Of a stretch of DNA of 64,000 nucleotides, positions 35,841-43,556 are shown piece by piece. The notes under the pieces are model-generated. The model saw only the letters and a program-made list of their open reading frames with translations, ran no database searches and was not told the DNA's origin. The translations under genes were made by a program, and so were the position numbers. Numbering within the stretch: position 1 is the first letter of the stretch; each line of letters opens with the position of its first letter. Source of the stretch: Collinsella aerofaciens ATCC 25986 (GTDB taxonomy: Bacteria; Actinomycetota; Coriobacteriia; Coriobacteriales; Coriobacteriaceae); the NCBI RefSeq assembly GCF_010509075.1, contig NZ_CP048433.1, forward strand, positions 1,302,001-1,366,000. Direction: 5' to 3'.

Positions 35841-35952
35841 GCGTGCCTGGCTGTTTAGTTCGTCGCGAGTTCCGCACGCAAAGGAAAGCACTTAATGTGC
35901 TTTCCGTCTTGCGCAGGACTGCCCGAGCAGCGAACTAAACAGCCAGGCACGC
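35841..35952. repeat. class A-like giant hairpin before thrB
   Basis: Perfect 22-bp outer stem 35841-35862 / 35931-35952 and inner stem GGAAAGCAC (35883-35891) / GTGCTTTCC (35897-35905). The minus-strand loop holds TGCGGAAC and GTCCTGCG, a divergent version of the class A loop. Its 3' edge abuts the AGGAGGA ribosome site of thrB. Confidence 0.7.
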
Positions 35953-35965
35953 CAGGAGGACTCAC

Positions 35966-36847
35966 ATGATCAAGATCACCGTCCCAGCAACAAGCGCCAA
36001 CTTGGGCATTGGCTACGATACCCTCGGCATGGCCGTCAGCCTCTACTCGCACTTCACCTTCGAGCGCGCCGACAAACTCACCATCACGGGCTGCCCCGAG
36101 GAATTCCAAAACGAGAACAACCTGGTCTACGTGAGCTTTGTCGATGCACTGGCTGCATGGGGCGAGCCGGCTTTTCCCGTTGCCATCGACATCCAGACCG
36201 ACGTGCCCGTCGCCCGCGGCCTGGGCTCCAGCTCCACCTGCGTCGTCGCCGGCATTATGGCCGCCGCCGCACTGACAGGCCACACCGTCGACCGCGCCGA
36301 GCTGGTTCGCATTGCCACCGAAGTCGAGGGCCATCCCGATAACGTCGCCCCCGCTATCCTGGGCGGCGCCGTCTGTTCCTTTACGCCGACCGATTCGCTC
36401 CCCCAGTGCCTGCGCTACGAGGTGAGCGATCGCCTGCGTTTTATTACCGTGATTCCGCCCTACGAGGTGCATACGAGCGAGGCGCGCAAGGTTGTGCCGC
36501 AGGAGATTCCACTCTCCACCGCCGTGTGGCAGATGGGCCGCATCGCCGGCATGACGCGCGGCTTGGAGACTGGTGACCTCGACCTGATTGCCGCCGCCAA
36601 TGACGACCGCATCCAGGAACCCTATCGTCGCCGTCTGATTCCCGACTACAACGCCGTGCGCGACACCTGCCTTAACGGCGGCGCCAAGACCATCTGGATC
36701 AGCGGCTCGGGCTCGACTCTCATGGCCGTGACTGACGACACCATCGTGGCAAAGTTCCTGCAGGTCAAGCTGCGCGAGCAGTTCCCTAAGTGTGATACGC
36801 ATATTCTGACGTGCGACACGGAAGGCGCCCAGATCGAATACCTGTAG
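35966..36847 (+). CDS. thrB: homoserine kinase
   Basis: A 293-residue GHMP-family kinase making O-phosphohomoserine, the substrate of the thrC product. Motif 1 is TVPATSANLGIGYDTLGMA, motif 2 (phosphate loop) is ARGLGSSSTCVVAG and motif 3 is WISGSGSTLMAVT. The start is set by AGGAGGACTCAC. It is separated from thrC by a terminator and a giant hairpin, so it probably has its own promoter or readthrough control. Its stop codon lies in the arm of another giant hairpin. Confidence 0.94.
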   Translation: MIKITVPATSANLGIGYDTLGMAVSLYSHFTFERADKLTITGCPEEFQNENNLVYVSFVDALAAWGEPAFPVAIDIQTDVPVARGLGSSSTCVVAGIMAAAALTGHTVDRAELVRIATEVEGHPDNVAPAILGGAVCSFTPTDSLPQCLRYEVSDRLRFITVIPPYEVHTSEARKVVPQEIPLSTAVWQMGRIAGMTRGLETGDLDLIAAANDDRIQEPYRRRLIPDYNAVRDTCLNGGAKTIWISGSGSTLMAVTDDTIVAKFLQVKLREQFPKCDTHILTCDTEGAQIEYL

Positions 36848-37024
36848 TCGCCGTCCCGTATACTCGCCGGGGAGGCCAGGGGGCTTTGCCCCCAAATCGT
36901 CCTCGGACATGGCAGGACCCCCGCTGCGCACTTCGTGCGGCGGGGGTCCTGCCGTCCTGCGGAAAGATTTGGGGGCAAAGCCCCCTGGCCTCCCCTATGT
37001 TAACTTCGCCGGCGGCGGCTACAG
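36842..37024. repeat. class A giant hairpin (copy at thrB end)
   Basis: Outermost arms CTGTAGTCGCCG (36842-36853, containing the thrB stop) and CGGCGGCTACAG (37013-37024) pair except for one G-T. A perfect 29-bp stem is 36869-36897 / 36967-36995. Internal loop CGTCCTC (36898-36904) opposite TGCGGAAAG (36958-36966) is identical to the pfkA copy. Inner stem is 36911-36924 / 36940-36953. The ~110 bases after it, to 37133, show nothing recognisable. Confidence 0.88.
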
Positions 37025-37133
37025 GGACCTACGCTCTGGAAAGTCGCCGGGCTGATAGTTTGGCTTTTTATTGGTAGGGGCTCTTGCTAGGCTGGAGCAC
37101 TTCCTAGAGGCGGGCATCGGCTGCGTGCCTGGT

Positions 37134-37832
37134 TTAGGCGGCGCTGGTTTCTTTGTATTCGAAGACTGGCTCTAGGAGGTCTTCGATGTTGCAGTGTAGG
37201 GCTTTTGCTATATCCCTTACGGTTGTTACCGAGGCTTCGTTGATGTTTCTCTGGCGTTGTTCGTACATTTGGATTGAGCGGAGGGACACGCCCGATTCGT
37301 ATGCCAGGTCTTGTTGGGTTTTCTTAAGCTTCTTTCTTGCTAACGCAAGTTTGGTTTGCCTGGACGCTTTTTTCGCCATATCGCAGACGAGGCGAGCCAC
37401 GCGTTCCTCCGAGGCTTCATGCCAGGGATAGTACAGACTGCGCAGTGCGTCAAACGGAACGACATGCAGCAGGTCTTCGAAAGACTCCCCTAAACGCCAC
37501 TGCAGATATGCCAGTATCCAGCCTGTCCAATACTCTGGCGTCTTCTCAAAACGATAGGTGCGATCCGGTATAGACCCGCTCTGATAGCCGGACCTTTCAG
37601 CGATAAGCGCGAACAGCTCAACGCCCGATTTTCCCGATACGACCCATGCGTTGCCGCGTTCGAACTCGCGAGCTACGCCGCTCAGGCAAAAGAGTTCAGC
37701 AACTTCCGATCCTTCTGCTCCATAATCGTTAACGGCATAGTCAAAGCAGTCGCCGAGGTTGTTCATTGCATCCTCGAGGTAGTAGACGGGGTATGTCCTA
37801 CTCGGCCCACAATCCGTTAACTCTTGGATCAT
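37134..37832 (-). CDS. XRE-type antitoxin with large N-terminal domain
   Basis: A 232-residue protein. Residues ~1-160 form an unassigned domain (tryptophan/tyrosine-rich, YWTGWILAYLQWRLGESF), and ~165-225 form an XRE helix-turn-helix (KKLKKTQQDLAYESGVSLRSIQMYEQRQRNINEAS). The start lies inside the last 35 bases of the upstream toxin gene in another frame, so translation is coupled. The XRE half probably binds the operators at 38500-38546, and the N-terminal part would neutralise the toxin. Confidence 0.75.
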   Translation of the reverse strand: MIQELTDCGPSRTYPVYYLEDAMNNLGDCFDYAVNDYGAEGSEVAELFCLSGVAREFERGNAWVVSGKSGVELFALIAERSGYQSGSIPDRTYRFEKTPEYWTGWILAYLQWRLGESFEDLLHVVPFDALRSLYYPWHEASEERVARLVCDMAKKASRQTKLALARKKLKKTQQDLAYESGVSLRSIQMYEQRQRNINEASVTTVRDIAKALHCNIEDLLEPVFEYKETSAA

Positions 37833-38481
37833 TTAAATCAACCCTCCCTGCCATTAAATCCCTAATGTCGATACCTTCGGAATCGAACCCGTTAACCGTA
37901 TCCAAGTATTTGCGTCGAGCATTCTGCTCTCGCTCAAAACGCTTGGGATAAAACTCAGACCCCAAAGCCTGCTTCCAATCGCAGAATCTAATCGCCGAAA
38001 ATGCGCACTCGCTCATAAGAGCATATTGGATACCCAAATCACCCAAGCGCATGATACGTTGCAGCTGCCTGAGCGAGATCATGCCGCTGACAAACTGTCT
38101 TGCAAACGAAAAATAGGAGTCGTCGGCGCGATAACCTCGAATTACGTCATAGGGAGAAATATCAATCAGGCAGTTATCCAGCAGATAGCGAAGTCCTTCG
38201 CGCGCCAGCGGTGTCGAAACATTGAACTCCCTATTGTTAGCCAAAATCGCAAGCCAATTGAGAATTGAAAACTCCCCGGACTCCAAATCCAAGACTGCGA
38301 GACCATCCATATCGAGCTCATATCGATTTGCAATGCCATCAGACTCAGTCCGACATGCCCACTCCATTGCCATTTCCTCATGTGGCGTGCAATAAAACCC
38401 ACACCCATAGTCATTGAATTGTCTGCATTTATCCAACGACGGATGCTCGACAACAACCTCCGACCCGTGCCAAAGCTCCAT
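37798..38481 (-). CDS. DUF3990-family toxin (ADP-ribosyltransferase-like)
   Basis: A 227-residue protein. LWHGSEVVVEHPSLDKCRQF near the start, then YGCGFYCTPHEEMAMEWA, is the DUF3990 pattern. It resembles the His...Tyr NAD-binding core of small ADP-ribosyltransferase toxins. ATG 38481 is chosen since TTGGAGGTCGAT precedes it. The overlapping downstream XRE gene and the palindromic operator in front form a compact toxin-antitoxin operon. Toxicity itself is inferred from family and layout. Confidence 0.75.
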   Translation of the reverse strand: MELWHGSEVVVEHPSLDKCRQFNDYGCGFYCTPHEEMAMEWACRTESDGIANRYELDMDGLAVLDLESGEFSILNWLAILANNREFNVSTPLAREGLRYLLDNCLIDISPYDVIRGYRADDSYFSFARQFVSGMISLRQLQRIMRLGDLGIQYALMSECAFSAIRFCDWKQALGSEFYPKRFEREQNARRKYLDTVNGFDSEGIDIRDLMAGRVDLNDPRVNGLWAE

Positions 38482-38499
38482 ATCGACCTCCAAACAAAA

Positions 38500-38546
38500 A
38501 TATCACCCCAGTGATAGTGTACCAATAACTATCACTGGGGTGATAT
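38500..38546. promoter_or_regulatory. double palindromic operator of the toxin-antitoxin operon
   Basis: A perfect 19-bp inverted repeat, 38500-38518 with 38528-38546. Each arm is itself a near-palindrome: TATCACCCCAGTGATA (38501-38516) and TATCACTGGGGTGATA (38530-38545). Two TATCAC-N4-GTGATA sites 29 bp apart are suited to cooperative binding of the XRE antitoxin. Confidence 0.85.
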
Positions 38547-38582
38547 AGATAGATGCAAACTATTGCCTGCCAAGAACCCTTA

Positions 38583-39173
38583 CTAGAGGCAAGCCTCGGC
38601 GATGCGCTTTTTGAGTTCGTCGATGCCGGTGCCGGTCTGGGAGCTTGTGATGATTACGTTCTCGGCCGGAACGTTGAGCTGCTTTTTGATGGCTGCTGCC
38701 TGGCGGGCCTGCTGGGTGCGACTGAGCTTGTCGGCCTTGGTGAGGCAGACGATAAAGTTGAACTCATTGCCCTGCAGGTAGTCGATCATGTCATGATCGA
38801 GCTTGCTGGGATCGTGACGAATGTCCACCAGCGAGACGACCAAGTTAAAGCTGCGCTCGGAGTCGAAAAAGTCGCCGATAAGCTCGGCCCAGCGGTCGCG
38901 CTCGGCCTTGGAGCGACGGGCGAAACCGTAACCCGGCAGGTCCACGAAATGCACGTCGTCGGCCTCAAAGAAGTTGATGTTGCTCGTCTTGCCCGGCGTA
39001 CTGGAAACCTTGACTAGGTTCTTGCGGCCAAATAGCTTGTTCATAATCGACGACTTGCCCACGTTGGAGCGGCCGACAAAGCTCACCTCGGGGCAGGTGG
39101 ACTCGGGAATCTGCGAAACCTTGCCATAGCTGGCGACGAACTTGGCAAGCTGGTAGTTAATGGAATCGGCCAT
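38583..39173 (-). CDS. engB: ribosome biogenesis GTPase EngB (YihA/YsxC)
   Basis: A 196-residue essential GTPase of large-subunit assembly. G1 is GRSNVGKSSIMN, G2 is STPGKTSNINFF, G3 is DLPGYGFARRS, G4 is TKADKLSR and G5 is ITSSQTGTG. The start ATG 39173 follows AAGGAGTGTCC. The gene follows mtnN by 38 bases on the same strand. Confidence 0.95.
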   Translation of the reverse strand: MADSINYQLAKFVASYGKVSQIPESTCPEVSFVGRSNVGKSSIMNKLFGRKNLVKVSSTPGKTSNINFFEADDVHFVDLPGYGFARRSKAERDRWAELIGDFFDSERSFNLVVSLVDIRHDPSKLDHDMIDYLQGNEFNFIVCLTKADKLSRTQQARQAAAIKKQLNVPAENVIITSSQTGTGIDELKKRIAEACL

Positions 39174-39211
39174 GGACACTCCTTGGTCGTAGGTTCTTAC
39201 AAATAGACGCG

Positions 39212-39952
39212 CTATTGCGCAGCGGCAATGCGGCGGACGATATCGAGCGTGATGTCACTTGCGACACGCGCGTACTCGAACAGATCGAACTCGCGCTCGC
39301 AAATTGCATCGTACGCCTCGTCACAATTATCGCTGATAGCGCGCAACACCAGGCAATCGACACCATTTTTGGTTGCGACATGGGCAATTGCCGCGCCCTC
39401 CATGCCGACACAATCGGCATGCGTCGCCTCGATAGCGTCATTGCGCATGGTGGCGCCCGTCACAAAGCGGTTACCCGTGGCAATCGTGCCGACCAGGAAC
39501 TGCTTGGTGCCCTCGTTCGAAGCGACTGCATTTTTCGAAGCGTCAACAAACCCACGCTCAGCAAGCACGTCGGCGGCAATATCGACCAGCGCGGGCGTCG
39601 AGCCAAACTCCTCGAGCCCCGGTGCGGACTCGGCGATAAGCGCGGTATCGGTATCCAGATAGCGTAGGCGTTTGCCAATGACCACGTCGTCGATATGGAG
39701 CTTGGGGTTCAAACCGCCCGCAATGCCCGAAAACACAACAGCCTGCGGAGCATACTTGCTAATGAGGTGCTGTGTTGCAGCGGCGGCGTTCACCGTGCCC
39801 ATGCCCGCCGTTGTGGCGACAACTGTCAGGCCGTCGAGCTCACCGCTCACAACGGTCAAGCCTGCCTCCCGTGCCTCGCAAACGTCGCTCAGCTCTTCCT
39901 TAATCTGCATGATCTCTTTTTCGAGCGCACCGATAATCGCGATGGTAGCCAT
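39212..39952 (-). CDS. mtnN: 5'-methylthioadenosine/S-adenosylhomocysteine nucleosidase
   Basis: A 246-residue enzyme cleaving MTA and SAH to adenine and thio-ribose, in methyl recycling and AI-2 precursor supply. It has IIGALEKEIMQIKEEL at the N-terminus, VFSGIAGGLNP, GNRFVTG, the substrate-binding VGMEGAAIAHVA (with the conserved M-E) and the catalytic Asp in RAISDNCDE. The start ATG 39952 follows GGGGAATGGT. Confidence 0.93.
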   Translation of the reverse strand: MATIAIIGALEKEIMQIKEELSDVCEAREAGLTVVSGELDGLTVVATTAGMGTVNAAAATQHLISKYAPQAVVFSGIAGGLNPKLHIDDVVIGKRLRYLDTDTALIAESAPGLEEFGSTPALVDIAADVLAERGFVDASKNAVASNEGTKQFLVGTIATGNRFVTGATMRNDAIEATHADCVGMEGAAIAHVATKNGVDCLVLRAISDNCDEAYDAICEREFDLFEYARVASDITLDIVRRIAAAQ

Positions 39953-40030
39953 ACCATTCCCCAAACCTATACGAAATTCTCAACCAAGGTATGGTACCAG
40001 CATTTTGTTTGACCTCGCCAAACGAACACG

Positions 40031-41149
40031 CTAAGCCAGTGCAGCTCGCGTATCAAACAGAGCCTTTGCAATCGCAGCCGTAACCTCGCTCGAACGGTCG
40101 CTCGATGGCATCGATGTCATGACGCTCATGACATAGGTACGGCCATCGATGTCGATGAGGCCTGCATCGCATGTCGAATAGTAGCCGTCCTCGCTGATCC
40201 AACCCGCTTTGTTGCGCACCAAGACCTGATCGTCCGCAATGCCATCGCGAATAAACGAGCGCGATGTTGATGCCAAAAGGCCTGACAACCACTGTGAAGT
40301 CTCGGTATCCATGCTCAGATACTCGCTCATCTCGCGCCATAACCTCGCAGAAGTGCGCGGGCAGTAGGTCGGAAAATCACTCATCGGATTCAGTGCCGTT
40401 TCGTCATCAACACCCAGATTGGCAATCCAATCCTCATAGCCATCATGGTCAAACGCCGCGCGTAACGCGATAAACGAATCGTTGTCTGAGTTGGCGACGG
40501 CATTCTCGATAAGGTCGCGCACCGTCTGCCAGCCCATGCTGCAACCACCATACGTGGCTAAAGGCCCATCGAGCGACACCCGCCCCGATTCGACCAACGT
40601 CTCGCAAATATAGAGCGCATACAGCGCTTTGTAGCTGCTCGCTCCATACACCTCGACATCGGCGTTATACGTCACGCCCCTACCGCTCGATAGGTCGTAG
40701 AACACTACACCCACGTCGCCCAGCTCCTGCGCCCGACACAGGGCATCCTGGAGCGAGGCAAGGCTCTCATCCTCCAAGGCAGGAGTCTTGTTATCCACCA
40801 ACGAGAAGGTCCGAACGGTATCACCCGAAGGGATATCGTTGAAGTCCGCCTTCGAAAGTCTCGTCTTGAGATCTGCTGTCGACAGAGCTTGATCTGCCGA
40901 CGCTTTGGACTTTGAAACCTTCTCGTTTTGCAGCTGTACCGTTGACGCATCTGGGCGCACCGTTCGCTCCGAGGCGTAGGTTTTAACGGTAATTCCGAGG
41001 ATAATAACCGCCGACGTTAGCATCCCAATGGCGGCAATCTTCCTCACGCGGATGCGAGCGCCGGCAAGGCCACGCGAAGACGTGCCCTTCGTCTTATATC
41101 TGCTGCCATGCTGCGGCACATACTCGTCCCGCGATGCGATGTTTCGCAC
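40031..41149 (-). CDS. membrane-anchored serine hydrolase, class A beta-lactamase-like
   Basis: A 372-residue protein. A basic N-terminal ~38 residues precede one span (AAIGMLTSAVIILGITV), then a ~100-residue linker. The beta-lactamase-type domain starts about residue 130. Active-site motifs are visible: SSYK (S-x-x-K), NSDNDSF (S-D-N) and RNKAGW (K-x-G). That set fits a class A fold acting outside the membrane as a beta-lactamase or a peptidoglycan/DD-peptidase-like enzyme. Resistance cannot be asserted, because the omega-loop glutamate cannot be placed confidently. Confidence 0.78.
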   Translation of the reverse strand: MRNIASRDEYVPQHGSRYKTKGTSSRGLAGARIRVRKIAAIGMLTSAVIILGITVKTYASERTVRPDASTVQLQNEKVSKSKASADQALSTADLKTRLSKADFNDIPSGDTVRTFSLVDNKTPALEDESLASLQDALCRAQELGDVGVVFYDLSSGRGVTYNADVEVYGASSYKALYALYICETLVESGRVSLDGPLATYGGCSMGWQTVRDLIENAVANSDNDSFIALRAAFDHDGYEDWIANLGVDDETALNPMSDFPTYCPRTSARLWREMSEYLSMDTETSQWLSGLLASTSRSFIRDGIADDQVLVRNKAGWISEDGYYSTCDAGLIDIDGRTYVMSVMTSMPSSDRSSEVTAAIAKALFDTRAALA

Positions 41150-41360
41150 GTGGTCTCCTGACTGCCACCGTTTATATACGAGCAGTATGATACCGAGCAG
41201 GCATTTCTTTCCAAAGATATTCAGCGGCGTTTAAGGTGTCTTTAAAGAAACCACAAGCGTATTTATCCAAATGGCACGATTCTGTTGCGCATCTCACCGC
41301 AACCCAGAGAGCAGTCTTTTAAGGACGGGGCTCTTTGGCAATCAACTTGGTGCCCAGGGG

Positions 41361-41389
41361 CACTCATTTAAGTCTGTCCCCAATGAGTG
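41361..41389. repeat. REP-like palindrome CACTCATT/AATGAGTG
   Basis: CACTCATT (41361-41368) and AATGAGTG (41382-41389) around TAAGTCTGTCCCC. The TCTGTCCCC core recalls the CTGTCCCTT of the other repeats. The remaining gap 41150-41433 holds nothing else I can support. Confidence 0.6.
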
Positions 41390-41433
41390 AAGCCAGTGCA
41401 GCTCGGATATCATAAAGGGGCAAAAATGGCACG

Positions 41434-42252
41434 CTAGCCGATGGCGTTTTTGAGTTCGGCGCGGCGCTTTTTCATGCCCGTCATGACGGCATTGCGCAAC
41501 TCGGGCATGCGCGCGGTATCCATCTGGGGCACGCCCTCAAGCTTATAGGGAATGCCCAGTTGCTCGTACTTGACGACACCCATCGTGTGATACGGCAGCA
41601 TCTCCAAACCCACCACGTTGTGCCATGGAGCGATCAGGCAACCAAGCTTCTCGCATTCCTCCACCGTGTCGGTAATGCCCGGCACCACCACGTGGCGGAT
41701 AACGACCTTAATCTTGCGACGTGCAAGCTCATCGCCAAACGCCAGGATGCGTGCGGGATCACAACCGGTCAGCTTTTTATGCTCGACGGGATCGGCGTGC
41801 TTAATGTCGAGCAGCACCATATCGGTCTCGTTGAGTACGGCATCGAACTTCTCGGGATGCGCGGGATCGAACGCATAGCCACAGCTATCCAAGCAGGTAT
41901 GCACGCGACCATCGGGGTTGTTGTGCATGGCACAGAACAGGTCGGCCAAAAACTCAGGCTGTAGGAGCGGCTCGCCGCCGGACACCGTAATGCCACCGCT
42001 GCGATAGAACTCGTGGTTACTCTGGAACTCATCCATCAGGTGTTCGACGGTCACCATGGTGCCGCCGTTAACAGACCAGGTATCGGGATTGTGACAATAC
42101 GCGCAGCGCATGGGACAGCCCTGGACAAACACCACAAAGCGAATGCCGGGTCCGTCGACCGTTCCCATCGTCTCGATTGAATGCACGCGGCCAAGGGCAA
42201 ACGCAGAGTCCTCGGGACGAGCGTCCACACCCTCAAGCGTCATTTCTGCCAT
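41434..42252 (-). CDS. pflA: pyruvate formate-lyase activating enzyme
   Basis: A 272-residue radical SAM activase that puts the glycyl radical on pyruvate formate-lyase. The cluster motif is CPMRCAYC, with TVDGPGIRFVVFVQG before it and SGGEPLLQPEF, DIKHADP and RHVVVPGITD after, all diagnostic of PflA. ATG 42252 is taken as start (AAGG eight bases upstream), with ATG 42243 possible. It lies about 7.3 kb from its substrate genes at 49587-51975, with DegV and the sucrose operon in between. Confidence 0.93.
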   Translation of the reverse strand: MAEMTLEGVDARPEDSAFALGRVHSIETMGTVDGPGIRFVVFVQGCPMRCAYCHNPDTWSVNGGTMVTVEHLMDEFQSNHEFYRSGGITVSGGEPLLQPEFLADLFCAMHNNPDGRVHTCLDSCGYAFDPAHPEKFDAVLNETDMVLLDIKHADPVEHKKLTGCDPARILAFGDELARRKIKVVIRHVVVPGITDTVEECEKLGCLIAPWHNVVGLEMLPYHTMGVVKYEQLGIPYKLEGVPQMDTARMPELRNAVMTGMKKRRAELKNAIG

Positions 42253-42287
42253 TCGCGCTACCTTGCCTCTCCTTGGATGCAACCAAT

Positions 42288-42357
42288 TAAAATGCCAGAG
42301 CCATTCTAGCCTATGCGTTTGCGTTTAAACGTCTCGGGCTAGAATGGCACGTTTTAA
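42288..42357 (-). terminator. hairpin between degV and pflA
   Basis: A perfect 12-bp stem GCCATTCTAGCC (42300-42311) / GGCTAGAATGGC (42337-42348), flanked by ATTAAAA and TTTTAAT. It can work in both directions and probably ends the degV transcript. Confidence 0.65.
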
Positions 42358-42426
42358 TCTATCCCCCATCACCATGGCTGGGGTCTACTTCGAGATGTCA
42401 GACTGAAGAACGCTCGTCTGAGGCCT

Positions 42427-43281
42427 TTACGCCTTAAGCGTGAGCACCGCGCCGAAAGCAGTCGGGCCGCAGTGGCTCGAAATGACGCCGCCGACCTGAG
42501 TCCAGGTAACGTCCTTAAAGCCAAGATCGTGTGCATAGACTTCCATGTCGTCGCGCAACTCCTCGGAAAGACCCACCGAATACGCCAGGCCAATATGCGA
42601 GTAGTCGATCTCGCCCTTCTCTACCATGTGATCAATAAAGGCACGGGCGCACTTAAGCATAGAACCGCGGAACTTCTTGGTCGCCACGAACTTGCCGCCC
42701 GTCACCTCAATGCAGGGCTTAATCTTGAGCAGATGGGCGCCTAGGAACGCGACGTTGGACAAGCGGCCACCTGCCTTAAGGAAGGCAAGGTCGGTAGGAA
42801 CAAAGCCCAACAGTACGCGGTCCATGACGGAGTTCGTAAATGCAAAGATCTCGTCGACGGTGACATCGGGGTGAGCCTCGATGTATTTGGCGGTCTCGAC
42901 GACAACGAGCGACTGGCCCACCGAGACAAAGCGTGTGTCCATGGAGAACACGTAGTCGCGCCCCTGGGCCGCAATCTTAGAGGACTGATGCGAACAGGTC
43001 GTGGCCTCGGAATATGCAAGATGCAAAATAGTCGCGTCGGGTTGCTCGGCATGGATGCGGTCGTACACATGCGCAAAATCCGCTGGCGAACAGCCACTGG
43101 TCTTGGGCATCACACCAAACTCGTTGCAGCGCGAATAAATCTCGAGCGGATCGATCGAGCCGTCCTCGACGGTCTCGTCACCAATCGTGACATGCATGGG
43201 CACGCGCACGATGCCGTAGCGCTCGCAGAGCTCCGGCGTTACATCCGACCCAGACTCAACCACGATTACATACTTGCCCAT
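42427..43281 (-). CDS. DegV-family fatty-acid-binding protein
   Basis: A 284-residue protein of the DegV/FakB fold. It begins MGKYVIVVESGSDVTPELC (the S-x-x-D motif), with KTSGCSPADFAHVYDRI and DTRFVSVGQSLVV matching the lipid-head binding segments, and GRLSNVAFLGAHLLKIKPCIEV. FakB proteins present bound fatty acids to the FakA kinase for phosphorylation; no fakA is seen here. The start is uncertain since no strong ribosome site precedes ATG 43281. Confidence 0.85.
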   Translation of the reverse strand: MGKYVIVVESGSDVTPELCERYGIVRVPMHVTIGDETVEDGSIDPLEIYSRCNEFGVMPKTSGCSPADFAHVYDRIHAEQPDATILHLAYSEATTCSHQSSKIAAQGRDYVFSMDTRFVSVGQSLVVVETAKYIEAHPDVTVDEIFAFTNSVMDRVLLGFVPTDLAFLKAGGRLSNVAFLGAHLLKIKPCIEVTGGKFVATKKFRGSMLKCARAFIDHMVEKGEIDYSHIGLAYSVGLSEELRDDMEVYAHDLGFKDVTWTQVGGVISSHCGPTAFGAVLTLKA

Positions 43282-43365
43282 TCTTATCACGACCCATCTC
43301 GACATTGGCTTTTCAATACATGACACGCGCGTCGCGCTGTTGCACAACGGCATCTAAGCGCCAAA

Positions 43366-43404
43366 GAGACGCCGCCCTTTGCACATAACAAAGGACAGCG
43401 TCTC
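43366..43404 (-). terminator. terminator of the sucrose operon
   Basis: Arms GAGACGCCGCCCTTTG (43366-43381) and CAAAGGACAGCGTCTC (43389-43404) pair with a 3-base mismatch in the middle, followed on the minus strand by TTTGG. It lies between scrB and degV. The remainder of 43282-43556 is featureless. Confidence 0.6.
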
Positions 43405-43556
43405 CCTGGAAAACTCCGTGCTTAACTGAGATTTTACACGGTTTATTAAGGAGTGTTACTTATTCCGCAAACGGTCGCTATACGCGATAAACGGTAGTTG
43501 GCCGCGGCAACTGCGACACATTCCGCCCAACAAGTCCAATCGTGCTCCATGCACGG

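Noticed and set aside
36996-37133. Possible tRNA or small RNA after the thrB hairpin
   Set aside because: I could not form a cloverleaf or a convincing terminator there.
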